In this document: in pieces, positions 15,138-23,917 of the stretch
How the letters are laid out: each line of letters opens with the position of its first letter
Numbering within the stretch: position 1 is the first letter of the stretch
Source: Burkholderiales bacterium RIFOXYD12_FULL_59_19
Lineage (GTDB): Bacteria; Pseudomonadota; Gammaproteobacteria; Burkholderiales; Burkholderiaceae_C
Length of the DNA stretch: 39,888 nucleotides
Direction: 5' to 3'
Assembly: GCA_001771065.1 (NCBI GenBank)
Contig: MESQ01000040.1
Coordinates: 1 to 39,888 of the forward strand
The notes under the pieces: model-generated
Told to the model about the DNA's origin: nothing
What the model saw: the letters and a program-made list of their open reading frames with translations, nothing else
Database searches by the model: none
Program-made: the position numbers and the translations under genes

Positions 15138-15596
15138 GTGCCCACACATCCCCGCCGAATCCAGGTCCGTCGCTCCGGTATCCATGGCAAGGGCGTATAT
15201 GCGGTGCAGGACATTGCCGCCGGCGACATGCTGATCGAATACCTGGGTGAGATCATCACCTGGAAAGAAGCCCAGGCGCGGCACCCGCATGACCCGCAGA
15301 ACCCGAACCACACGTTTTATTTTCACATTGACGAAAGCCGCGTCATTGATGCGCTGTACGGTGGTAATTCGTCGCGCTGGATCAACCATGCCTGTGACCC
15401 CAATTGCGAGGCTGACGAGCAGGACGGCCGAATTTTCATCAAGGCGCTGCGCGACATTGCTGCCGGTGAAGAGCTCAACTATGACTACGGCCTGATCATC
15501 GAGGAGCGCTACACCAAAAAACTCAAGGCCGAGTACCCCTGCTGGTGCGGCGCGGCGACCTGCCGGGGCACCCTGCTGGCACCCAAGCGGCGTTGA
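15138..15596 (+). CDS. SET-domain protein lysine methyltransferase with post-SET zinc motif
   Basis: A compact 152-residue protein that is almost entirely a SET domain. Visible motifs are SGIHGKGVYA, EYLGEII, the SAM/pseudoknot motif WINHACDPNCEA and ELNYDYG. After these comes a post-SET Cys cluster CWCGAATC, which with the Cys of the NHxC motif can bind zinc. All residues expected for an active S-adenosylmethionine-dependent lysine methyltransferase appear present. The GTG start at 15138 is inferred: the frame extends upstream to 15018, into the divergent topB start, but the domain begins near here; no clear Shine-Dalgarno helps. birA follows after three bases. Bacterial SET proteins are uncommon; some target histone-like proteins. 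Confidence 0.85.
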   Translation: MPTHPRRIQVRRSGIHGKGVYAVQDIAAGDMLIEYLGEIITWKEAQARHPHDPQNPNHTFYFHIDESRVIDALYGGNSSRWINHACDPNCEADEQDGRIFIKALRDIAAGEELNYDYGLIIEERYTKKLKAEYPCWCGAATCRGTLLAPKRR

Positions 15597-15599
15597 CTG

Positions 15600-16421
15600 A
15601 TGACCGTCCCCACCGCTACGCCCATTCGATGGCCTGCCGAGGCCATCTGGGAAGCCGTGGCCCCAGTGCTGCCAGGTTTTACCGTAGAGGTCTTGCCCGA
15701 AGTTGATTCGACCAACTCCGAGCTGATGCGCCGCGCCCGCGCCGGTCGCCCGGACCCCGTGCTGCTGGTAGCCGAGCAGCAAAGCGCCGGGCGTGGCCGC
15801 ATGGGGCGGCAGTGGCACAGTGGCGCCGCGCCGCGTGGTGGTGTTGCAAAAGCCTTGACTTTCTCACTGGGTCTGAATCTGGCGCCGGCCGACTGGTCAG
15901 GCCTGTCGCTGGCGGTGGGTTTGAGCGTGGCGCAAAGCCTGCACCCTGATATTCGCCTCAAGTGGCCCAACGACCTGTGGTGGCATGACCGCAAACTGGC
16001 CGGCATCTTGATCGAGACCGCCAACTGGGGCGAGACCAGCGCCAGCCGTTATGTGGTGATTGGGGTGGGCATCAACTTGCTGACGCCCGATGCGACCGGC
16101 CTGTCGACCGCGCCCGTCGGCCTGCGTGAGTTGCTGCCCGACGTGGACGCGGCGCAGGCGTTGTTAAGCATCGCAGCCCCGCTGGTGCAGACTGTGCAGC
16201 GCTTCGAGACCCATGGCTTTGCGCCGTTTCAAAAGGCCTTCAACACACGGGACGCGCTGACGCAGCTGCCAGTCACGCTCAGTGATGGTGTGCAGGGTGT
16301 GGCCCAAGGCGTGGACGCGACTGGCGCGCTGCGGCTCGCCAATGCACAAGGTGTGCGGCGCATCACCAGTGCCGAGGTCAGCGTGCGCGTCCAAAAAGGC
16401 CCGGCTTATGACCACTTGTGA
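15600..16421 (+). CDS. birA: biotin-[acetyl-CoA-carboxylase] ligase (class I BirA)
   Basis: A 273-residue biotin protein ligase. Key motifs are DSTNSELM (substrate entry), the biotinyl-AMP loop AGRGRMGRQW (about residues 63-72), KWPNDLWW and KLAGILIE, followed by a small C-terminal SH3-like cap. There is no N-terminal helix-turn-helix, so it is a class I enzyme without the repressor function of E. coli BirA. It makes biotinyl-5'-AMP from biotin and ATP and attaches biotin to the carboxyl carrier protein AccB and similar targets. It starts three bases after the SET gene and is followed by the SPOR gene 12 bases on, so the three are probably co-transcribed. Confidence 0.9.
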   Translation: MTVPTATPIRWPAEAIWEAVAPVLPGFTVEVLPEVDSTNSELMRRARAGRPDPVLLVAEQQSAGRGRMGRQWHSGAAPRGGVAKALTFSLGLNLAPADWSGLSLAVGLSVAQSLHPDIRLKWPNDLWWHDRKLAGILIETANWGETSASRYVVIGVGINLLTPDATGLSTAPVGLRELLPDVDAAQALLSIAAPLVQTVQRFETHGFAPFQKAFNTRDALTQLPVTLSDGVQGVAQGVDATGALRLANAQGVRRITSAEVSVRVQKGPAYDHL

Positions 16422-16433
16422 GCACCAGGTGTG

Positions 16434-17087
16434 ATGGCGCGCACCTTTGTCTGGCTGTTGTTGCTGCTCAATGTGGTGTATGGGGCGTGGGCGCAGGGTT
16501 GGTTGCTGCCCTATGGTTTTGGGCCGACATCCCAACGTGAGCCACAACGCCTGGCGCGCCAAATTCGCCCGGAGGCAATCACTGTCTTGCCCGCAGCCGA
16601 AGCCTATCGGCGGCCAGCACCCACGCCGCCCGAACCCAGGGTGTGTCTGCAATCCGGGCTTCTGGACCAGGCGCAGGTGGATGCCGTGCGGCGCATTCTG
16701 GAAACTTCATGGTCGCCGGAAGACTGGCAACTGCAGGAGGTGATGCGTCCCGAGCGGTGGCTGGTTTACATGGGAAAGTTCACCAACCAGGCTGAACTCG
16801 ACAAGAAACGCGCTGAGTTGGTGGCGATCCAGGTGAGCGCGGAATCTTTGCAACAGGCGTCCCTGTCACCGGGTTTGTCGCTGGGTGCTTATCCGTCGCT
16901 GGCGCAAGCCAACACCGCCCTGCAAGCCTTGAGTCGTCGTGGTGTGCGCACCGCCAGGGTGCTGCAAGAGCAGGCGGATGTGCAAGGCCTGCGCCTGCGC
17001 CTGCCGGCCGTGACGGCCGCGTTGCAAGCGCAGCTGCCCGACATCAGAGCTGTTTTACCTTCCGCCGTGCTGGAGTCCTGCCCTTAG
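16434..17087 (+). CDS. SPOR-domain membrane protein
   Basis: A 217-residue protein. The N-terminus has a single hydrophobic segment (about residues 4-24), either an uncleaved anchor or a signal peptide. A Pro-rich spacer (about 58-72) follows. The C-terminal part, from about 100 to 175 (ERWLVYMGKFTNQAELDKKRAEL, then GLSLGAYPSLAQANTAL), has the repeat pattern of a SPOR domain, which binds denuded peptidoglycan glycan strands at division sites. The ATG at 16434 is preferred over the GTG at 16431. It is the last gene of the SET-birA-SPOR operon and is followed directly by two tandem hairpin repeats that could end transcription. Confidence 0.75.
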   Translation: MARTFVWLLLLLNVVYGAWAQGWLLPYGFGPTSQREPQRLARQIRPEAITVLPAAEAYRRPAPTPPEPRVCLQSGLLDQAQVDAVRRILETSWSPEDWQLQEVMRPERWLVYMGKFTNQAELDKKRAELVAIQVSAESLQQASLSPGLSLGAYPSLAQANTALQALSRRGVRTARVLQEQADVQGLRLRLPAVTAALQAQLPDIRAVLPSAVLESCP

Positions 17088-17093
17088 AAAAGC

Positions 17094-17138
17094 TTGCGGG
17101 TCAGACCACTCGCGTAGCGACGTGCTCTGACCCCAACT
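17094..17138. repeat. REP-like hairpin repeat, copy 1
   Basis: A 45-bp unit bounded by TTGCGGGTCAGA and TCTGACCCCAACT. The outer arms GGGTCAGA/TCTGACCC are perfectly complementary. Inside, TCGC-GTA-GCGA forms an inner stem flanked by CAC/GTG, so almost the whole unit folds into one long hairpin. It begins 6 bp after the SPOR stop codon and is repeated identically 56 bp further on. Confidence 0.8.
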
Positions 17139-17149
17139 AACCAAAGACT

Positions 17150-17194
17150 TTGCGGGTCAGACCACTCGCGTAGCGACGTGCTCTGACCCCAACT
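17150..17194. repeat. REP-like hairpin repeat, copy 2 (tandem)
   Basis: This is a 45-bp unit identical to the one at 17094-17138, in the same orientation, with 11 bp between them. On the minus strand it encodes the last residues and the TGA stop of the histidine kinase, so the element has been inserted into, or recruited as, the 3' end of that gene. The pair lies between two convergent operons and may act as a two-way terminator. Confidence 0.8.
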
Positions 17195-18632
17195 GATTAG
17201 GTTCGAGAGCGCTGAACCGCACCACAAAACGGGCACCTGCGGGCGTCTGGCCTGGGTGGTTTTCTTCGAGGCTGACGCTGGCCTGGTGTTGCTGGGCAAT
17301 TTCAAGAACGATCGGCAAACCCAGGCCAGAGCCATCTGCTTCTGTCCCCAGCGCGCGGTAAAAAGGCTGAAAAATCAGCTCTTGCTCGGCCGCGGGCACG
17401 CCTGGGCCGGAGTCTTCAACTTGCAACACCAGGGTGTGACCAAAGGGGTCGGTGAGCACGCGCGCCGTGATCACCCCCGGCTTTTGCAAACTTGATGGGG
17501 TGTAGTTGATGGCGTTGTCAACCAGGTTGCGCACCATTTCCTTGAGCAGCGTCGGGTTGCCCAGCACGGTGCAACTGGGGGTGCCGGGTTGGGTGCCTTC
17601 ATAGCCCAGATCGATGTGTTTTTCCAGCGCGCGGGGGACGCAGTCGCGTACCACCGACATGGTCAGTTCGGCCAGGTCGCAGACCACGCGGGGCATGGCT
17701 GAGCCGTTGCTCTCGGCGCGCGCCAGTGACAGCAGTTGGTTGACGCTGTGGGTGGCGCGAATGCTGGCGCGGCCAATCTGGCGCAAATAGTGTTTCAGGT
17801 CTTCGGCACTGGCACCCTCGCGCTGGGCGATCTCGGCTTGCATGCGCAGCCCGGCCAGGGGTGTTTTAAGCTGGTGCGCCGCATCGGCCAGAAAACGCTT
17901 CTGGGTGGCAATCGAGTCGGTCAGTCGCAACAGCAGGTCGTTGACGGACTCCACCAGCGGGGCCACCTCCATGGGCACGATTTGCGCGTCGATCGGACTC
18001 AGGTCATCGGGTTTGCGAGCGCGGATACGTTCTTCCAACTGGTGCAGGGGCTTGATCGACTGCACCAGCGCCAGCCACACCAGCAAGACCGCTAAAGGCA
18101 GGATGACAAACTGCGGCAGCATCACGCCTTTGACAATTTCGGTGGCCAGCACCGAGCGTTTCTCCAGGGTTTCGGCCACCTGCACCAGGGCGGGTTTGCT
18201 GCCGCGAGTGGGCAAAGTGACCCATAGATACGCCACCTTGACATCGAAACCCTTGACCGTGTCGTCACGAATGCGAACCTCGTCAAGCAGCACGGGTTCA
18301 ACCGCCGGCGGGGCCGGCAAGTCGCGTTCACCACTGAGCAGTTCACCGCGTGGACCCAGCACCTGGTAGTACACCGTGTCGGAATCATCGGCACGCAACA
18401 ATTCACGTGCCGGACGGGGTAACGTAAATTGGGCGCGGTCACGCTCGACGATGATGAGCTGCGCCATGGCGCGCACGTTGTACTCCAGGGCGCGGTCAAA
18501 CGGCTTGCCGGCAATGTTTTGCGCCACCAACCAGGTCATGACCAGGCTCAGCGGCCACAGCAGCAGCAGCGGCGTGAGCATCCAGTCCAGGATTTCACCA
18601 AACAGCGAGCGTTGCTCGCGCGGATTGACCAT
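17157..18632 (-). CDS. sensor histidine kinase, TctE-like
   Basis: A 491-residue inner-membrane kinase. Transmembrane helices lie at about 18-40 and 170-192 around a periplasmic sensor region of the 2CSK_N type known from TctE. A HAMP-like linker follows, then the dimerisation/phospho-acceptor motif FLADAAHQLKTPLAGL with His 253, the N-box NLVDNAINYTP, and the ATP-lid motifs VEDSGPGVP and GSGLGLPIV. The ATG at 18632 is chosen since the anchor follows directly; the response regulator gene ends 13 bases before it. The last 12 or so residues (from QLGSEHV onward) are encoded by a REP-like repeat and are probably not functional. TctE-type kinases sense tricarboxylates; the ligand here is unknown. 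Confidence 0.85.
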   Translation of the reverse strand: MVNPREQRSLFGEILDWMLTPLLLLWPLSLVMTWLVAQNIAGKPFDRALEYNVRAMAQLIIVERDRAQFTLPRPARELLRADDSDTVYYQVLGPRGELLSGERDLPAPPAVEPVLLDEVRIRDDTVKGFDVKVAYLWVTLPTRGSKPALVQVAETLEKRSVLATEIVKGVMLPQFVILPLAVLLVWLALVQSIKPLHQLEERIRARKPDDLSPIDAQIVPMEVAPLVESVNDLLLRLTDSIATQKRFLADAAHQLKTPLAGLRMQAEIAQREGASAEDLKHYLRQIGRASIRATHSVNQLLSLARAESNGSAMPRVVCDLAELTMSVVRDCVPRALEKHIDLGYEGTQPGTPSCTVLGNPTLLKEMVRNLVDNAINYTPSSLQKPGVITARVLTDPFGHTLVLQVEDSGPGVPAAEQELIFQPFYRALGTEADGSGLGLPIVLEIAQQHQASVSLEENHPGQTPAGARFVVRFSALEPNQLGSEHVATRVV

Positions 18633-18645
18633 CACGTGAAACGGT

Positions 18646-19320
18646 CTAGCCAGGGATCTTTTCGAGGCAGTAGCCCAGGCCACGCACGGTGGCGATGCGG
18701 ATCGGGCCCTTTTCGATTTTCTTGCGCAGGCGGTGGATATACACCTCAATGGCGTTGTTGCTCACTTCTTCGCCCCATTCGCACAAGCGCTCCACCAGCT
18801 GGTCTTTGCTGACCAGTCGGCCAGCGCGTTGCAACAAGACTTCCAAAAGCCCAAGTTCGCGCGCCGACAGCTCCACCATCACCCCATCGATGCTGGCCAC
18901 GCGCCCACCCTGGTCATAAATCAGCGGCCCGTGCTTGATGGTGCTGCTGGCCGCGCCCATGCCGCGTCGGCTCAGGGCGCGCACCCGGGCTTCGAGTTCT
19001 TGCAGGCTGAAGGGTTTGGCCATGTAATCATCAGCGCCGTAGTCCAACCCCTTGACGCGCTCTTCGACACTGTCGGCGGCGGTCAGGATCAGCACCGGCA
19101 GGGATGAGCCGCGGGCACGCAGGCGTTTGAGTACCTCCAGGCCGTGCATTCTGGGCAGCCCGAGGTCGAGAATCAGCAGGTCAAACTCGGTGTTGGTCAT
19201 GAGCGCGGCATCGGCCTCGCTGCCGCTGGCCACATGATCGACAGCGGCACCCGAGCTACGCAAGGTGCGTAACAAGCCATCAGCCAAAACCTGGTCGTCC
19301 TCGGCAATCAAAATGCGCAT
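18646..19320 (-). CDS. OmpR-family response regulator, TctD-like
   Basis: A 224-residue two-domain regulator. The receiver domain has the acidic pocket EDD (7-9), phospho-acceptor Asp 52 in LILDLGLPRM, Thr 80 and Lys 102. The C-terminal winged helix (about 130-220) has ELSARELGLLEVLL and IEVYIHRLRKKIEKG, then the wing TVRGLGYCLE. The ATG at 19320 is preceded by AAGGAG with a 6-nt spacer. It forms an operon with the kinase 13 bp downstream. It should act as a DNA-binding transcription factor when phosphorylated; its targets are not evident. A MarR gene lies 66 bp upstream on the same strand. Confidence 0.9.
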   Translation of the reverse strand: MRILIAEDDQVLADGLLRTLRSSGAAVDHVASGSEADAALMTNTEFDLLILDLGLPRMHGLEVLKRLRARGSSLPVLILTAADSVEERVKGLDYGADDYMAKPFSLQELEARVRALSRRGMGAASSTIKHGPLIYDQGGRVASIDGVMVELSARELGLLEVLLQRAGRLVSKDQLVERLCEWGEEVSNNAIEVYIHRLRKKIEKGPIRIATVRGLGYCLEKIPG

Positions 19321-19386
19321 CAATGTCTCCTTTGTAAGGTCGGTCTGATGAAGTTTTTAGGCTGCATGGTATCTTTATTGCGCATT

Positions 19387-19860
19387 CTAGGCGGCATAAA
19401 CTTCCAGCCCGAGCGCCATGACGGTGGCCACCTCCGGGCCCACGGCCTCCTGCAATTCGGTTTGTGCTTGTGTCACGGCCTCTTTGAACGCCTGCAACCA
19501 GCTCAGACCCGCCGGGGTGAAGACCACCAGACAGGCGCGTGCATCGCGCGCGTCGCATTGGCGCTGCACCAAACCCCAGGCTTCGCATTGGTCTACCAGC
19601 TTGCCCATGGCCTGTTTGCTGATCCCCGCGCGTGCGGCCAGGTCGGTTAGGCGTGAGCCCGCCAAAGCCAGGTGCCGGGTGATGTGCACGTGTGAGGCGG
19701 TAAGGTGGCCGCGTGCGGCCAGGTTGGCCAAGGCCAGCGGCACACTGTCATTGGTTGCCATCAGCGCCAGCACGCGGGCGTCAAAACGTGCCGAGGCCTG
19801 GGCCAGCCAATAACCCGTGTGGGTCTGGCGCCAGGGCGTGTCGAGGGTGTTTGCTGCCAT
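19387..19860 (-). CDS. MarR-family transcriptional regulator
   Basis: A 157-residue protein with the MarR winged-helix layout. There are N-terminal dimerisation helices, then the recognition region LTDLAARAGISKQAMGKLVDQ (about 70-90), a wing with RQCDARDARACLVVFTPAG, and a long C-terminal helix ending LGLEVYAA. No Shine-Dalgarno is obvious at the ATG (19860). A perfect 9-bp inverted repeat just upstream is a strong candidate for its own operator. MarR proteins usually repress their own promoter and respond to small aromatic or other ligands; the ligand is unknown. It may be co-transcribed with the downstream two-component genes. Confidence 0.85.
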   Translation of the reverse strand: MAANTLDTPWRQTHTGYWLAQASARFDARVLALMATNDSVPLALANLAARGHLTASHVHITRHLALAGSRLTDLAARAGISKQAMGKLVDQCEAWGLVQRQCDARDARACLVVFTPAGLSWLQAFKEAVTQAQTELQEAVGPEVATVMALGLEVYAA

Positions 19861-19870
19861 GCTGCAGATG

Positions 19871-19901
19871 GTAAACCAAATTGACTAAAAAATTGGTTTA
19901 C
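19871..19901. promoter_or_regulatory. candidate MarR operator, 9-bp inverted repeat
   Basis: GTAAACCAA (19871-19879) and TTGGTTTAC (19893-19901) are perfect 9-bp inverted arms with a 13-bp AT-rich spacer, 10 bp upstream of the marR start codon. The arm centres are 22 bp apart, two helical turns, so a dimer could bind one face. The element lies between divergent marR and recA. A TTGACT within the spacer (19881-19886) could be a -35 box toward recA. Confidence 0.6.
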
Positions 19902-19943
19902 GAGATTCAACCGTCGCCTTAAACTACTGTTCAAGCATCCAGC

Positions 19944-19959
19944 CTGTTGTTAAAAACAG
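19944..19959. promoter_or_regulatory. LexA (SOS) box upstream of recA
   Basis: CTGT (19944-19947), 8 bp, then ACAG (19956-19959) match the beta/gammaproteobacterial LexA consensus CTGT-N8-ACAG with an AT-rich centre. It lies 55 bp before the recA start codon, where a LexA operator is expected. A weaker site with one mismatch begins at 19927 (CTGT-N8-CCAG). Confidence 0.8.
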
Positions 19960-20014
19960 AAGATGAAAACCTTGTCAAACAGTGACCGATCAATTTCAAC
20001 CCAGGAGAAAAGCC

Positions 20015-21097
<1,083 letters not shown>

Positions 21098-21140
21098 TGC
21101 GCTGCCAGCCACAGCTTCGCTAGCCAGCCTGAAAAAACAC

Positions 21141-21590
21141 ATGGCCTTTGACCAGCCTTCGCTCAAAGGCCGCGCCTTGCGCCTGCTCAGTGGCCGCGAA
21201 TATTCGCGCGCTGAGCTGGAGCACAAGTTGCAGCGTTTTGAGGAGGCGCCCGGCAGTCTGGCGCTGGCGCTCAATGAGCTGCAGGCAAAGGGCTTTATCA
21301 ACGAGCAGCGGGTGGTCGAGTCGGTGTTGAACCGGCGCGCCGCCAAACTCGGCGTGTCACGCATCAAGCAGGAGTTGCAGGCCAAGGGCCTGGACCCACA
21401 AGCCGTGTCGGATGCCGTGGCTGACCTGCGCAGCACCGAGCTGGCCCGTGCGCAAGAGGTTTGGCAAAAGAAGTTTGGCCATCGGCCCGAAGACGCGGGT
21501 GAACGGGCCCGGCAAATGCGCTTTCTGGCCAGCCGCGGTTTTGGCGGAGACACCATCCATCGCGTGGTGTCGGGCGGCGAGGACGATTGA
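21141..21590 (+). CDS. recX: RecX regulatory protein
   Basis: A 149-residue protein of normal RecX length with the family layout of three-helix tandem repeats: KGRALRLLSGREYSRAELEHKL, then LNELQAKGFINEQRVVESVLNRR, then RIKQELQAKGLDPQAV, and ending MRFLASRGFGGDTIHRVV. The ATG at 21141 matches the family start, but no strong ribosome-binding site is seen, so translation may be coupled to recA. RecX binds RecA filaments and limits their extension or ATPase activity. It ends 20 bp from the convergent argC stop with no clear terminator between them. Confidence 0.93.
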   Translation: MAFDQPSLKGRALRLLSGREYSRAELEHKLQRFEEAPGSLALALNELQAKGFINEQRVVESVLNRRAAKLGVSRIKQELQAKGLDPQAVSDAVADLRSTELARAQEVWQKKFGHRPEDAGERARQMRFLASRGFGGDTIHRVVSGGEDD

Positions 21591-21610
21591 ACTTGCGCTT
21601 GCGCTGAAGA

Positions 21611-22540
21611 CTACAGCCCCAGCATCAACTGCAGGTTCTGCACCGCCGCACCACTGGCGCCTTTGCCCAGGTTGTCCAGCCGCGCCACCAGCACCGCATG
21701 CTGAAAACCATCGCCCGCGTCACGGTTGGCAAAAACACGCAGTTCCAGCTGGTTGGTGCCCGCCAGTGCCACGGCATCGAGCTTGTCCGGGGTGGCGGGC
21801 AGGACCTTGACCCATTCGCTGTTGGCGTAATGCCGTGCCAGGGCGTCTTGCAGCTCGTCCGCGCTGGGTCGGCCGGGTAGCAGGTCCAGATGCAGTGGCA
21901 ACTGCACCAGCATGCCCTGCCTGAAGTTGCCGACCGAGGGCACAAACAAGGGGCGGCGCGTCAGGCCGGTGCAGGCCATGATTTCCGGAATATGTTTGTG
22001 TTTCAAACCCAGGCCATACAGCTCAAAGGCCGGTGCCGTGCCCTGCTCATAGGCTTCGATCATGGGGCGGCCACCGCCCGAATAACCGCTGACCGAAGGC
22101 AGGCACAGCGGAAAATCGACCGGAATCAGCCCGGCATCAATCAAGGGCCGAAGCAGTGCAATGGCGCCCGTGGCATAACAGCCGGGGTTGGCCACGCGGC
22201 GCGCGGTCTGAATCGCCTCGCGCTGTCCGGACACAAGTTCAGGAAAGCCATAGACCCAGCCCGGTGTGATGCGGTGCGCGGTGGATGCGTCAATGATTTT
22301 GGGGCCGGCCTGGCCGGTTTGTTCCAGCGCATCGACCATGGCCACCGACTCGATCGCGGCCTCGTCGTGTAAACACAGCACCACCAGATCGGCCTGCGTC
22401 ATCAGCTCACGCTTGGCGTTGGCATCTTTGCGCAGCTCGGGCGCAATGCTGATGAGCTCAATGCCGGGCAGGGTCTGCAGGCGTTCGCGAATCTGCAAAC
22501 CCGTGGTGCCCGCTTCGCCGTCGATGAAGATTTTTTGCAT
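21611..22540 (-). CDS. argC: N-acetyl-gamma-glutamyl-phosphate reductase, type 2
   Basis: A 309-residue enzyme of arginine biosynthesis that reduces N-acetylglutamyl phosphate to the semialdehyde with NADPH. The start [13 protein letters not shown] is the nucleotide-binding loop in the short type-2 form. The catalytic Cys is 121, in [21 protein letters not shown] and LKHKHIPEI are conserved substrate-site segments. The length (about 310) and sequence class separate it from the longer type-1 ArgC of about 345 residues. It stands alone, divergent from sucC and convergent with recX. AGGA lies 11 nt before the ATG. Confidence 0.95.
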   Translation of the reverse strand: MQKIFIDGEAGTTGLQIRERLQTLPGIELISIAPELRKDANAKRELMTQADLVVLCLHDEAAIESVAMVDALEQTGQAGPKIIDASTAHRITPGWVYGFPELVSGQREAIQTARRVANPGCYATGAIALLRPLIDAGLIPVDFPLCLPSVSGYSGGGRPMIEAYEQGTAPAFELYGLGLKHKHIPEIMACTGLTRRPLFVPSVGNFRQGMLVQLPLHLDLLPGRPSADELQDALARHYANSEWVKVLPATPDKLDAVALAGTNQLELRVFANRDAGDGFQHAVLVARLDNLGKGASGAAVQNLQLMLGL

Positions 22541-22701
22541 GGTGAATCAAATCCTGAAAAGTGGGTTGCTTGTAAGGCTGGCAACAGATTGCCGCAATGC
22601 AGCATGATACAGTCCGGAGTTGCTTCGCACGGTGTCCCTGATGCTGCCCTGTTGGACATATCAGACGGCTATCCATCATCCATTCCTGAGAGAAACAGCT
22701 C

Positions 22702-23865
22702 ATGAAAATTCACGAGTACCAAGGCAAGGAAATCTTGCGTCAATTTGGTGTGCCAGTGCCTCGCGGCATTGCAGCGTTCACCGTTCAAGAGGCGGTGGAA
22801 GCCGCACAAAAACTCGGCGGCCCGGTATGGGTTGTCAAGGCGCAGATCCACGCCGGGGGCCGTGGCAAGGGTGGCGGCGTCAAGGTTGCCAAGACCATTG
22901 AAGATGTCAAGCGCATCGCTGGCGAAATCCTGGGAATGCAGCTCAAGACCCACCAGACTGGCCCTGAAGGCCAAAAGGTACGTCGCCTCTACATCGAAGA
23001 CGGTGCCGATATCCAGAAGGAATACTACGTGTCCGTGGTGACGGACCGGGCCACGCAAAAGGTGGCCTTTATTGCCTCCAGTGAAGGCGGCATGGACATC
23101 GAGGAAGTGGCGCATTCCACCCCCGAAAAGATCATCACCGAGTTCATCGATCCGCTGACGGGTCTGGGCGAGGCGCAAGCCAAGAAGATTGCAGACGCCA
23201 TTGGTATGCCCGCTGGCTCGACGGCACAAGCTGTGGACATTTTCCAGAAGCTCTACAAGTGCTACATGGACACCGACGCCTCCCTGGTCGAAATCAACCC
23301 GCTGAACCGCGACGGCAAGGGCAATGTGATTGCGCTGGACGCCAAATTCAACTTTGACGCCAACGCGCTGTACCGTCATCCTGAGATCGTGGCTTACCGC
23401 GACCTCGACGAAGAAGATCCGGCCGAAGTCGAAGCCAGCAAGTTTGACCTCGCTTACATCAGCCTGGACGGCAATATTGGCTGCCTGGTGAACGGCGCTG
23501 GCCTGGCCATGGCGACCATGGACACCATCAAGCTGTTTGGTGCCGAGCCCGCCAACTTCCTGGACGTGGGCGGCGGTGCCACCCCCGAGAAGGTTACGGA
23601 AGCCTTCAAGATCATGCTGAAAAACCCCAAGGTCGAGGCCATTCTGGTCAACATCTTTGGCGGCATCATGAAGTGCGACACCATTGCCACCGGTGTCATC
23701 ACCGCTTGCAAGGCCACCAACCTGAATGTGCCGCTGGTCGTGCGCATGAAGGGCACCAACGAAGAGCTGGGCAAGAAGATGCTGAAGGACAGCGGTCTGC
23801 CGATCATTTCCGTGGACACCATGGCAGAGGCTGCTCAAGCCGCTGTGAAGGCTGTTGCCAAGTAA
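22702..23865 (+). CDS. sucC: succinyl-CoA synthetase (ADP-forming), beta subunit
   Basis: A 387-residue TCA-cycle enzyme subunit. The N-terminal ATP-grasp part starts [18 protein letters not shown] and has the phosphate-binding stretch [12 protein letters not shown] (about 50-61). The nucleotide site continues to EINPLN and [15 protein letters not shown] residues. The C-terminal flavodoxin-like domain has [11 protein letters not shown] and FLDVGGGAT. It forms a complex with SucD and makes ATP (or GTP) while converting succinyl-CoA to succinate. sucD follows after 52 bp. A GAGA stretch a few bases upstream is the probable ribosome-binding site for the ATG at 22702. Confidence 0.97.
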   Translation: MKIHEYQGKEILRQFGVPVPRGIAAFTVQEAVEAAQKLGGPVWVVKAQIHAGGRGKGGGVKVAKTIEDVKRIAGEILGMQLKTHQTGPEGQKVRRLYIEDGADIQKEYYVSVVTDRATQKVAFIASSEGGMDIEEVAHSTPEKIITEFIDPLTGLGEAQAKKIADAIGMPAGSTAQAVDIFQKLYKCYMDTDASLVEINPLNRDGKGNVIALDAKFNFDANALYRHPEIVAYRDLDEEDPAEVEASKFDLAYISLDGNIGCLVNGAGLAMATMDTIKLFGAEPANFLDVGGGATPEKVTEAFKIMLKNPKVEAILVNIFGGIMKCDTIATGVITACKATNLNVPLVVRMKGTNEELGKKMLKDSGLPIISVDTMAEAAQAAVKAVAK

Positions 23866-23917
23866 TTTGCAGGGCATTGACGCGCAACGCTCTGCCCCTT
23901 ACTGATTAGGAAAAAAA

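Noticed and set aside
17084..17335. An 83-codon minus-strand frame running through both tandem repeats.
   Set aside because: It overlaps the end of the kinase in another frame and consists partly of repeat sequence.
21591..21610. A bidirectional terminator between recX and argC.
   Set aside because: The 20-bp gap contains no inverted repeat or T-tract.
22669..23877. A 402-codon open frame on the minus strand over sucC.
   Set aside because: It is the antisense shadow of a highly conserved gene; the product has no recognisable family.
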